DNA of 33,329 nucleotides from an uncultured Merdimonas sp. GTDB lineage: Bacteria; Bacillota; Clostridia; Lachnospirales; Lachnospiraceae. This document shows positions 20,022-27,517 of the stretch, in pieces. The number at the start of each line of letters is the position of its first letter. Position 1 is the stretch's first letter. Under the pieces are notes generated by a model that saw only the letters and a list, made by a program, of their open reading frames with translations, made no database searches and was not told the origin of the DNA. The translations under genes and the position numbers were made by a program. Location of the stretch: the NCBI GenBank assembly GCA_944383645.1, contig CALWQJ010000010.1, forward strand, positions 1 through 33,329, read 5' to 3'.

Positions 20022-20921
20022 CTATATTGGCAATACAAGCCTTCTGCTCAACTCTCTATTTCCTATTTCTGTATATGCCTGATCCACGCATCCACAGGGA
20101 GTAAAAGTCATCTCGCCAAAAAACACCTTTTCCCCCATTACATAAAAATCCATTCTGACAAACGGAAAGCCTTTTGACAAAGTTTCTGCATAATACAGCA
20201 AGCGATCAAGACATACTGGTTTTTCACAATCTACAGTCTGATAATTCATTGCGCTGCGATTCCATTTCAACCAGTTCCACTCCCGATCAAAAAAATAGTA
20301 TCTGCATTCCCCGGTGTCACGTCCCTGACAGACCATAATGCATTCTGCTTTCCCATCAAAGCAATAAACTTTATAGTCATCCGGTACTTCTCCCGACTCG
20401 GGGGTCAGATATTTTTCACAGAGAATCAATGGTTTTATTCGATGATACTGCATTTCCGCATACGGCAGTGAATAATCCATTTTCATCCATTTGCGGAGCT
20501 GCCGGCATGTTTCATCTATATTCAACTTTTGCTTATCACAGCATAAAATATTATATCCAGCTCCATGGTTGCACTTTAAGACAAATTGTTCAGGAAGCTC
20601 TTCCCACGGTATATCCTCCGGTTTCTCATATATCCCTATATTATCTATCAATGTTTCCCGGCACCCGCGGTCTATCACATACTCCCTCACCCGCACCTTA
20701 TCTGCACATTGCTCAACCAATGGGTTCATATAATAAGTATTTAATTTTAACCACATCAGTTTTTCATTAAATTCTTCCGGCGCAGACAAATTCAACTTCT
20801 TTCCCATATTCATCCGATATCTTATTTTACTGAGCATTGTCGGCGAAATCAGCGCAATCAGGGAAAACACCTTATCCGCTATGCTTTTGCATACTTTATA
20901 TATAGTCCCGCTCTTTTTCAT
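20022..20921 (-). CDS. TupA-type ATP-grasp ligase
   Basis: This 299-residue protein matches the TupA-like ATP-grasp family named after teichuronopeptide synthesis in alkaliphilic Bacillus. Visible are the ATP-binding FVLKCNHGAGYN (113-124) and the C-terminal metal-binding segment FVRMDFYV followed by FFGEMTF (Arg256, Asp258 and Glu270). ATP-grasp enzymes activate a carboxylate as an acyl phosphate and join it to an amine. In this locus a carboxyl on a uronic acid and an amino acid amine are likely partners, but that is inference. It follows the ceo-like gene by 44 bases, which suggests they act in one pathway. AT-rich composition. The start has AGGGAGA upstream. Confidence 0.85.
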   Translation of the reverse strand: MKKSGTIYKVCKSIADKVFSLIALISPTMLSKIRYRMNMGKKLNLSAPEEFNEKLMWLKLNTYYMNPLVEQCADKVRVREYVIDRGCRETLIDNIGIYEKPEDIPWEELPEQFVLKCNHGAGYNILCCDKQKLNIDETCRQLRKWMKMDYSLPYAEMQYHRIKPLILCEKYLTPESGEVPDDYKVYCFDGKAECIMVCQGRDTGECRYYFFDREWNWLKWNRSAMNYQTVDCEKPVCLDRLLYYAETLSKGFPFVRMDFYVMGEKVFFGEMTFTPCGCVDQAYTEIGNRELSRRLVLPI

Positions 20922-20965
20922 CCGTTCTCCCTATCTATCCTGTCTTTTTCTTTTCCATTTCTGCA

Positions 20966-21922
20966 TCAGCTTCTGTTCTGATATCGGACAATTCTTTGAT
21001 CCAGGATCATCCCTTCCCGAACAATCATGGCCGGTTTCAAAACAAAAGAGTGTGTTTCTTCTATTAATTCATCCATATATTGGCTAACCTGTTCTGAAAT
21101 AGTCTGTGTAGCCGTTTTATAATAAATTGAGGGCGTGTGGTCTACTGCATAATGCAGAATACCGTCCACTATATAAACTGGATTTTCTATAGTCGTCGCC
21201 ATGCTGCTCTCCACACCTCCACAGGTATCGCAGCTGATATCTATGATCATTGCCCCCTTTTTCATCCGGCTTAAATCTTTTCTGTATATAATATGATCTT
21301 TTCTGTCAGTATCCCATAAAATTGCATTTACAACCACATCATAGGAAGGAAGCTCTTCCTGAAACAATTTTTCCATTTTTGAACTGTAAACTGTTACATC
21401 AGCTCCCAAAAGAGTCAGTATTTTCAACGCCCCACTGGCCACATTTCCACGGCCCAGCAATGCCACCTTCAAATTGTATGGCATATCCCCATAAAATTGG
21501 AACGCATGCATAATAGCAGCTTCACCGGCAAGTTCATTATTTCTATAAAAAATATGTCTGTTATTATAGAACATATCCTCCCAGGCAAATGCCGTTAACT
21601 GCCTCTTAACTAACGCATCTGTAATGTGCCTGTTCTGTACTGCATGCAGCCATCCAAACACTGTCTGCTTTTTCAACTGCCAAAGGTACTCCGCATCTCC
21701 CACTTTCGGATCCACGATGATGTCTTTTGTCAAGGCTTCCTCACGAGCACAGACGTTAGCACCAGCTTCCAGATATTCTGCGTCAGAGATCCCCAACACT
21801 TCTCCGTATCCCTTCTCGAAAAAAAGATTTTTCCTATGTCTGATTTGATTCAAGTCCTTTGGAAGAAGCGCCCGGCGTTTTTCATTTTCTTTCCTACTGA
21901 TCAAAAATCCTGCTGTTTTCAT
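20966..21922 (-). CDS. N5-(carboxyethyl)ornithine synthase-like enzyme
   Basis: This 318-residue protein is related to alanine dehydrogenase/transhydrogenase N- and C-domains and most closely resembles Lactococcus CEO synthase, which reductively joins pyruvate to the side-chain amine of ornithine (or, more weakly, lysine) with NADPH. Shared features are ENEKRRALLPKD (12-23), the nucleotide-binding GRGNVASG (157-164), MKKGAMIIDISCD and DHTPSIYYKTATQTIS near the C-terminus. It lacks the length of alanine dehydrogenase (about 370). The start has GGGAGA and its own promoter upstream. It is the first gene of the nine-gene operon. Finding an opine-type synthase at the head of a polysaccharide operon next to an ATP-grasp enzyme is the key oddity of this window. 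The exact amino-acid and oxo-acid substrates are not known. Confidence 0.82.
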   Translation of the reverse strand: MKTAGFLISRKENEKRRALLPKDLNQIRHRKNLFFEKGYGEVLGISDAEYLEAGANVCAREEALTKDIIVDPKVGDAEYLWQLKKQTVFGWLHAVQNRHITDALVKRQLTAFAWEDMFYNNRHIFYRNNELAGEAAIMHAFQFYGDMPYNLKVALLGRGNVASGALKILTLLGADVTVYSSKMEKLFQEELPSYDVVVNAILWDTDRKDHIIYRKDLSRMKKGAMIIDISCDTCGGVESSMATTIENPVYIVDGILHYAVDHTPSIYYKTATQTISEQVSQYMDELIEETHSFVLKPAMIVREGMILDQRIVRYQNRS

Positions 21923-21962
21923 CCGTCTCTCCCATTATTTACAGCATTTGTTTCTTCTGATC

Positions 21963-21991
21963 ATCATAGCATAAATGAAAGTCTGCTTCAA
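21963..21991 (-). promoter_or_regulatory. Promoter of the nine-gene polysaccharide operon
   Basis: On the minus strand TTGAAG (21986-21991) and TATGAT (21963-21968) are separated by 17 bases. The predicted start is about 35 bases before the ceo-like ATG. It is divergent from the plus-strand promoter at 22023. Confidence 0.65.
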
Positions 21992-22022
21992 GCCACAAAA
22001 TTCTAGCTCTGTACTTACAATA

Positions 22023-22052
22023 TTTACATTCCGTACCTTTCTATGATATACT
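22023..22052 (+). promoter_or_regulatory. Promoter of the fucosyltransferase-wzx-wzy cassette
   Basis: TTTACA (22023-22028) and TATACT (22047-22052) are separated by 18 bases, about 55 bases before the first ATG at 22112. The match is good but spacing is one base longer than ideal. Confidence 0.55.
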
Positions 22053-22111
22053 ACAATGAAAATTAAAATTATTTTTGCATAAGTTTCTAACGCCCAAAAG
22101 GAATAATCCAT

Positions 22112-23152
22112 ATGTACTTAAAAGAAATAATTAAAAAGAATCCTCTTCTGTTTGATCTTCTACTGCTTATTAAGCACAGAAAGGACAGAGCATTTTTACA
22201 ACAGGTATATGGCCTTCGTTCTAATCCTGATCTTGTTGAACTGCAGACAAACGCCAAAGGTTCGGAAAAAGATGGGATTTTGTGCCAGATTGAAGTAGGT
22301 GGGGAAAACGATGGTTTTTTCGCATTGGTTCGCTGGAGTTTAGACGCACTCTACTTCTGTGATTGCTTTTCACTGCGTCCGTATCTTCGTTTTTCCTCCA
22401 AAAACCTATACCACGATCCGGCGATGCCGGCAGAGTTAAACACCTTCGAATACTATTTCCAGCAGCCCTTTTCTGACAGTGACAATCATTCTGGCAGCTA
22501 TAAAACAACAATTCAGTATCATTCCAGAAACGGACTAAAGGCAGAACTTCTCAATGGAGGGGTCAACTACCGCACAACCAATATCTATATAGAGGAAATG
22601 GCAAAGATCTGGAGGAAATATCTGCGTTTTAACGAAACAACACAAAAAACTATTGAATATGAACTCAAAAAGAGAAGCATTGATGAAAACGTATTGGGCG
22701 TTCATATTCGGGGAACAGACTATAAACTGAACTGCAAAAATCACCCTTGCTATATTACTCCTTCGGAATACTATAAACACATCGATATAGCTTTTGAAAA
22801 ATATCATTTTCAAAAACTATATATTGCCACAGATGATTCGGACATACTGGCCGACTTTATAAAACAATATGGCTCTCAAAATATTATTTTTGCAGATAAT
22901 ATTTCAAGAGGAACTGGTACACAGGGCGTTCATACATCCCAAAGCCAGCGGTCTCTCCATAAATATTTGCTTGGCCTGGAAGTAATCTGCGACATGTGCG
23001 CACTTGCCGCGTGCGGCGGCCTGATAAGCAGCATGTCCCAGGTCAGTCTGGCAAGCCGAATTTATAAAAAAAGCACCGGAGCAGATTATAAATATGACGA
23101 GCTCCTCAACAAAGGCATAAACCAAAACGGCAGCTATTTTAAAGCAAAATAA
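22112..23152 (+). CDS. Fucosyltransferase-like (GT23/O-FucT superfamily) glycosyltransferase
   Basis: This 346-residue protein has the GT-B core motif GVHIRGTDYK at residues 196-205 (His198, Arg200, Asp203), the donor-phosphate motif of alpha-1,6- and O-fucosyltransferases (NodZ/FUT8/POFUT type), followed by the P-S-E-Y segment and LYIATDDSDIL. The C-terminal part has LEVICDMCALAACGGLISSMSQVSL, the family acceptor-side segment. GDP-fucose is the expected donor, but no GDP-fucose pathway gene is in the window, so another sugar cannot be excluded. The ribosome site is AAAGGA. It begins a plus-strand three-gene cassette facing away from the ceo-headed operon. Confidence 0.72.
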   Translation: MYLKEIIKKNPLLFDLLLLIKHRKDRAFLQQVYGLRSNPDLVELQTNAKGSEKDGILCQIEVGGENDGFFALVRWSLDALYFCDCFSLRPYLRFSSKNLYHDPAMPAELNTFEYYFQQPFSDSDNHSGSYKTTIQYHSRNGLKAELLNGGVNYRTTNIYIEEMAKIWRKYLRFNETTQKTIEYELKKRSIDENVLGVHIRGTDYKLNCKNHPCYITPSEYYKHIDIAFEKYHFQKLYIATDDSDILADFIKQYGSQNIIFADNISRGTGTQGVHTSQSQRSLHKYLLGLEVICDMCALAACGGLISSMSQVSLASRIYKKSTGADYKYDELLNKGINQNGSYFKAK

Positions 23153-23174
23153 CAGCAGACAAGGGGTTATCATT

Positions 23175-24710
23175 TTGAATCGGAAATCCATTATTATCAG
23201 AAACAGTTCTATCGGATTGCTTAGCCAGTTCCTTAGCATTATTTTCGCTTTTATCACGCGAAGTGTTTTTATCCGCTATATCGGCATGGAACTGCTGGGT
23301 ATCAACGGTACCTTTACTTCTGTTTTGAGTGCTTTATCCTTAAGTGAACTGGGTTTTGAAACTGCTGTTGTATACAGCTTATATCAGCCTGTATACGACA
23401 ATGACCAGAAAAAGATTAATGATATTATCAACATCCTAAAAATATTTTATCGCTGTATTGGCATAGTAATTTCTTTGGGAACCGTAATTGCTCTGCCCTT
23501 TTTAAAATATATTTTAAAGGACGTCAGTCTATCCCAGGACAAAATCTATTTATATTTTGTTCTGCAGGCAAGCGCGACAATTGCGTCTTATTTTTTGGTA
23601 TATCGACGCACCCTTTTATATGCCAGGCAGATGGAGTATGTCTATAAAATTATCGATATGGCATCCACCTGCCTGTTAAACATTCTGCAGTGTATTATGC
23701 TTATAGTATTTCAGAGTTATGCTGTTTACTTGATTTTGAAGCTGATACAGGTAGTCATTTCCAATACCATTATTCATATTTACTGTTCCCGGCATTTTCC
23801 CTATCTGCATAGCGATAAACTCAACAGGCACATTTTAGGGAAAATTATACGCGATGTTAAGAATATCTTTGTAGGGAAACTGGCCAGCTTTATGTATTCT
23901 TCAACCGACAGTCTGGTTATTTCTGCATTTGTCAATACTGTAAGCGTTGCATATTACGGGAACTACACAACCATTATTCTGAATCTGAAAAGCCTGACTA
24001 CCGGTTTATTAGCTCCCATCGCACCAATTATCGGAAACTTTTTTGTAGAAGAAAAGCGAAGCGACAGCAGAGAACATGTTTTTTTGCTTTATACTCATCT
24101 GCGTGTCTGGATTGCATTCGTTATTATTCTTCCTGTGATAATCCTGGTAAATGATTTTATTGGATATATATGGCTTACTCCCGATTGTGTTCTGCCTATA
24201 TCTGTAACCTATCTGCTTGCTTTGGATTTTTATATACACCTTGTACACAGCTCCTCTGTCGATTATATTAATGGTCTGGGATTGTTTCAGTTGGAAAAAT
24301 ATATCGAACTGGCAGGCGCAGTATCCAATATCGGGTTTTCTATTTTATTCGTACGCTTCTGGGGGATCGCAGGAGTCATAGCCGGGACTATCATCAGTCA
24401 ATGCATTTTCTGGTTTGGACGCACAGCTCTTGTATACTACAGAGGTATGCATTTAAGCAATACACATTTTTTTCAATATTGGCTTAGAAATATATACTAT
24501 GCAATGGTATTTTTAATCTCTCTGGGAATATGCACCCAGATATACAACAGTCTGCCTTTTTCTTCATATCTCATAAAATTTATTTTAGGGGGAATCCTTT
24601 GTGAAATATGTGTGCTGATTGTCGGCTTCCTCTGCTTTGCAAGAATGCAGGAACAGAAAAAACTGGTCGAAATTATACGCGGATTTATTCCTAGGAAAGG
24701 AAAACATTAA
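23175..24710 (+). CDS. Wzx-type lipid-linked oligosaccharide flippase
   Basis: This 511-residue protein has about fourteen hydrophobic helices and resembles the Wzx/polysaccharide transporter group of the MOP superfamily, which flips undecaprenyl-PP-linked repeat units to the outer face. Useful motifs are RNSSIGLLSQFLSIIFAF in the first helix, VRFWGIAGVIAGTI, and AFVNTVSVAYYGNY. The start is TTG at 23175, with AAGGGG 8 bases upstream; no in-frame ATG is nearby. It lies 22 bases after the fucosyltransferase-like gene. A second flippase occurs at 30.7-31.9 kb. Substrate specificity cannot be read from sequence. Confidence 0.85.
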   Translation: MNRKSIIIRNSSIGLLSQFLSIIFAFITRSVFIRYIGMELLGINGTFTSVLSALSLSELGFETAVVYSLYQPVYDNDQKKINDIINILKIFYRCIGIVISLGTVIALPFLKYILKDVSLSQDKIYLYFVLQASATIASYFLVYRRTLLYARQMEYVYKIIDMASTCLLNILQCIMLIVFQSYAVYLILKLIQVVISNTIIHIYCSRHFPYLHSDKLNRHILGKIIRDVKNIFVGKLASFMYSSTDSLVISAFVNTVSVAYYGNYTTIILNLKSLTTGLLAPIAPIIGNFFVEEKRSDSREHVFLLYTHLRVWIAFVIILPVIILVNDFIGYIWLTPDCVLPISVTYLLALDFYIHLVHSSSVDYINGLGLFQLEKYIELAGAVSNIGFSILFVRFWGIAGVIAGTIISQCIFWFGRTALVYYRGMHLSNTHFFQYWLRNIYYAMVFLISLGICTQIYNSLPFSSYLIKFILGGILCEICVLIVGFLCFARMQEQKKLVEIIRGFIPRKGKH

Positions 24711-24792
24711 ATCTTCCCATTCTTTCTTTGTAAATCAGAGATACATGAACTATAATCAAATTAAAATCTCACGTAAACAGGAGGTCGTCATT

Positions 24793-25995
24793 ATGTTCTG
24801 CAAGCTTATCGAACAAAAAAAAGTATTACTATACGGAACTTTTATCTTTCTATTTCTCTATTTTTTTCAATTTATGGGACTATTGAACCGGATATCTCTC
24901 CTGGGCGCAGGAATATTCTACTTTTTCTATGTATATACAGGTAAAAGACTAAATATCGATATACGGGACGTTCTGTTAGGCTTTACACTCCTGTTATATG
25001 GATATCTCGCAAATTTCTCATTTACTGACATGGTCAGTGCCGCCGCCCTTCCGGTCTTGCTGTCTCTTATCAGTAAATATGTAGTGACAGTTTCCGCTGA
25101 CAAAGCTGAAAAACGGATCTGGCTGCTGCTTACTGTATTTCTTCTTGGCTTCAGCCTGCATGGCATACTAAACAGTATTTTATATTTTAAGCTGGGCTTT
25201 ACAGAAAACATGGGACGAGTCTGGAAAGATATCTGGACAGGTCTGGATCTCCGCGCTACACATCAGAATGTATATGTAATTCCTGTTCTGGCATTGCTGT
25301 TTCCAGCCTTCCTGTTTTTTAAAAAGCACAAAACGGTTTGCAGTCTTCTTATTTTAACCAACATTTTTTTCATGATATACTCTATTTCCAGCTTTTCCAG
25401 GATCCCCGTTCTGATATGCGGCATCCTGCTGATATGGGAATTTATTCTGTTCGTACTGTTAAACAGAAAAAACCGAAATCTTTTTACCTATCTAAAATAT
25501 ATGGGGCTCGCGGCAGCTGTCTGTGCAGTATTGGCAATAATATTCTGTCTCCGCTTCCGCTGGTGGGAAGATTCTGCCCTTATAAATACTTTGGCCCGCG
25601 GCGGTGGAATCTTTCATAATATTCGTTTCAAGGCCCAGATGAACGCTCTCCGTCAATTGTTTACTTATCCCTGGGGCGGATATCATATGGATTTCTATGG
25701 TTTGGAATTCTGCCATAACGTCTGGCTTGATATGGCGAATGCTTCAGGAATCGTTCCTTTCTTCCTGCTAATTCTGTATACCATTATTTCAGCAATAGAT
25801 ATTGTAAAGCTGCTAATCAATCCGTTTGCCGATGTAAAATTAAAATACGTCCTAAGCGGCCTGTATTTTGCTTTTCTGTTATACTTTATGATCGAACCGG
25901 CATTAATGGCTAATATTAACTTTTTCACTCCCTGGACCTACTTAAATGGAATAGTCTTGGGATACCATGCTTTATTAAAAGAGCGCAATGCATAA
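24793..25995 (+). CDS. O-antigen polymerase/ligase-like membrane protein
   Basis: This 400-residue protein has about ten to eleven hydrophobic helices and a loop near residues 280-320 carrying CHNVWLDMANASGIVPFF, the Wzy_C/O-antigen ligase signature with the HN pair. It likely polymerises the repeat units flipped by the adjacent Wzx. The frame stays open to 24619, which would overlap the flippase by 92 bases. I chose the ATG at 24793 because a full AGGAGG lies 8 bases upstream. No clear terminator follows; the next 350 bases hold a GC-rich inverted repeat. Confidence 0.82.
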   Translation: MFCKLIEQKKVLLYGTFIFLFLYFFQFMGLLNRISLLGAGIFYFFYVYTGKRLNIDIRDVLLGFTLLLYGYLANFSFTDMVSAAALPVLLSLISKYVVTVSADKAEKRIWLLLTVFLLGFSLHGILNSILYFKLGFTENMGRVWKDIWTGLDLRATHQNVYVIPVLALLFPAFLFFKKHKTVCSLLILTNIFFMIYSISSFSRIPVLICGILLIWEFILFVLLNRKNRNLFTYLKYMGLAAAVCAVLAIIFCLRFRWWEDSALINTLARGGGIFHNIRFKAQMNALRQLFTYPWGGYHMDFYGLEFCHNVWLDMANASGIVPFFLLILYTIISAIDIVKLLINPFADVKLKYVLSGLYFAFLLYFMIEPALMANINFFTPWTYLNGIVLGYHALLKERNA

Positions 25996-26346
25996 TAAAT
26001 AATCTGAATACAAAAGCAGCAGCTTTGAGGAAATACGTTCTCTTCATTTTTATTATATTGATAAGGCCGTTCTGATTCAAGAGCTGCTCTCCACATGGAG
26101 CATGGTCAATCTCTTCATCCGCCCGCGCCGCAGTAGAGGTGGAACAGAGCCACTTTGTTTTTACTTGATTATATAAAACTTACGAGAAGCACTGCTTGTC
26201 AAGGCCCAATCCGCTCCAACGGGGCGTTAGCCGCCTTGACAAGCAATGTTTCAGCAAGTACCCTAACAAATAGCAAAATCTCATTAGAAAAATGCGAATA
26301 TGAAAATCTGTGTCGTAAATACCATTATGTTACTCTCCTACACCAG
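25996..26346. other. 351-base gap between convergent cassettes, no gene recognised
   Basis: This stretch lies between the plus-strand wzy-like gene and the minus-strand aminotransferase, which converge on it. Short open frames are present on both strands but none resembles a known protein or has a convincing ribosome site. The one clear structure is the inverted repeat at 26190-26248. No T-tailed hairpin was seen, which is odd for a convergent pair. Confidence 0.6.
26190..26248. repeat. GC-rich inverted repeat with nested stem
   Basis: Arms of 16 bases (26190-26205 and 26233-26248) pair with one G-T mismatch; the core GCTTGTCAAGGC/GCCTTGACAAGC is perfect. Inside, CGCTCC (26212-26217) and GGGGCG (26221-26226) can form a second 6-bp stem with a 3-base loop. 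No T-run follows on either strand. It is GC-rich while its surroundings are AT-rich. It could be a small mobile or REP-like repeat, or a terminator without a U-tract. Confidence 0.6.
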
Positions 26347-27477
26347 TTACCCTTTCACAAAGGCAGTTACCGCATCGCACACTTCAGCGATTTCCGCATC
26401 TTCCATATAAGGATGCAGCGGCAGCGATAATACAGTTCTGCACAATGCTTCCGTGATCTCCAACTCTGTCTTTTGCGTATCCAGGCCCGCAAACGCTTCC
26501 TGTCTGTGCATCGCCTTCGGATAATAAATCATAGAGGGTATATTCTTTCCTTTCAGATAAGCCTGAAGGCCGTTTCTCTGCTCCTCATCCTTTAGCTGAA
26601 TCGTGTACTGCGCCCAGCTGGAGTAATATCCCTCCGGAATCTCCGGAACCTTCACGATATCTTTTAGCCTTGCTGTATACTTATCTGCAGCCGCATTTAC
26701 ATCCGCTAATTCATACCCGGCAAACGCTTTCAATTTCACCTTCAGAATCGCCGCCTGCAGCGTATCCAGTCTGGAATTCAGGCCAATTCGAACATTATCA
26801 TATTTATTATCCCCTTTGCCATGAATCCGATAGGATTTCAGCAGCTGCGCCCATTCGTCATTGTCCGTGAATACTGCTCCGCCGTCCCCATAGCAGCCCA
26901 GCGGCTTCGCCGGGAAAAACGAAGTAGTGGAAATGTCTCCAAAGCTGCAGTTCTTTTTCCCATGCAGATTTCCTCCAAATCCCTGCGCGCCATCTTCCAG
27001 AACCAGAAGATTATACTTCTTCGCTATCGGGAGCAGCTGATCATAGTCTGCAGGGCATCCAAACAAATCTACCGGAGCAACCACCCGCGGCTTCAGCCTG
27101 CCTTCCTCCTGTACTTTTAAAACCGCCCGCTCCAGAGAAGCAGCGTCCATATTAAAGCTGTCTGCGTCTACATCCACAAAGATCGGAACCGCCCCTCTGG
27201 CAGCCACTACCTCGCCTGTAGAAAAGAATGTGAAATCCGGCACAAAAACGGCGTCCCCCGGCCCGATATCCCAGACCATAAGAGCCAGCGAAAGAGCGTC
27301 CGTGCCGTTAGCGCAGGTAACGCAATGCTTTACTCCTACATAGTCTGCCAGCATTTCTTCCAGCTCAGATACCTGGGAACCGGAAATGAAATTGGCCTGA
27401 GTAAGTACCTGCTGGATTTCTGCATCCATATCTTTTTTTAATACCTGATACTGTTTTTGTAAGTCTCGAAATTGCAT
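26347..27477 (-). CDS. wbpE: WbpE/WlbC-type UDP-3-oxo-GlcNAcA aminotransferase
   Basis: This 376-residue PLP enzyme of the DegT/DnrJ/EryC1 family resembles WbpE/WlbC, which puts a 3-amino group on UDP-2-acetamido-2-deoxy-3-oxo-glucuronate. Shared segments are CANGTDALSLAL, ED.AQ (Asp162 and Gln165), the PLP-lysine context SFFPAKPLGCYGDGGAVFT (Lys191), and NSRLDTLQAAIL. The ribosome site GGGAGG is well placed. It is clearly GC-rich compared with the genes just upstream. The matching acetyltransferase (WbpD/WlbB type) runs off the right edge, so the two pathway genes are separated by a foreign-looking block. Another DegT specificity is possible but less likely. Confidence 0.87.
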   Translation of the reverse strand: MQFRDLQKQYQVLKKDMDAEIQQVLTQANFISGSQVSELEEMLADYVGVKHCVTCANGTDALSLALMVWDIGPGDAVFVPDFTFFSTGEVVAARGAVPIFVDVDADSFNMDAASLERAVLKVQEEGRLKPRVVAPVDLFGCPADYDQLLPIAKKYNLLVLEDGAQGFGGNLHGKKNCSFGDISTTSFFPAKPLGCYGDGGAVFTDNDEWAQLLKSYRIHGKGDNKYDNVRIGLNSRLDTLQAAILKVKLKAFAGYELADVNAAADKYTARLKDIVKVPEIPEGYYSSWAQYTIQLKDEEQRNGLQAYLKGKNIPSMIYYPKAMHRQEAFAGLDTQKTELEITEALCRTVLSLPLHPYMEDAEIAEVCDAVTAFVKG

Positions 27478-27517
27478 GAAACTTTCCTCCCTGCTGTTTT
27501 ACCATTTATTAGTTATT

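Noticed and set aside
24619..24792. A longer start for the polymerase/ligase-like gene, overlapping the flippase.
   Set aside because: The extension is polar and unlike the family, and a full AGGAGG sits 8 bases before the ATG at 24793.
25996..26160. An open frame on the minus strand of about 55 codons in the convergent gap.
   Set aside because: No start with a ribosome site and no recognisable protein motif; chance openness is likely.
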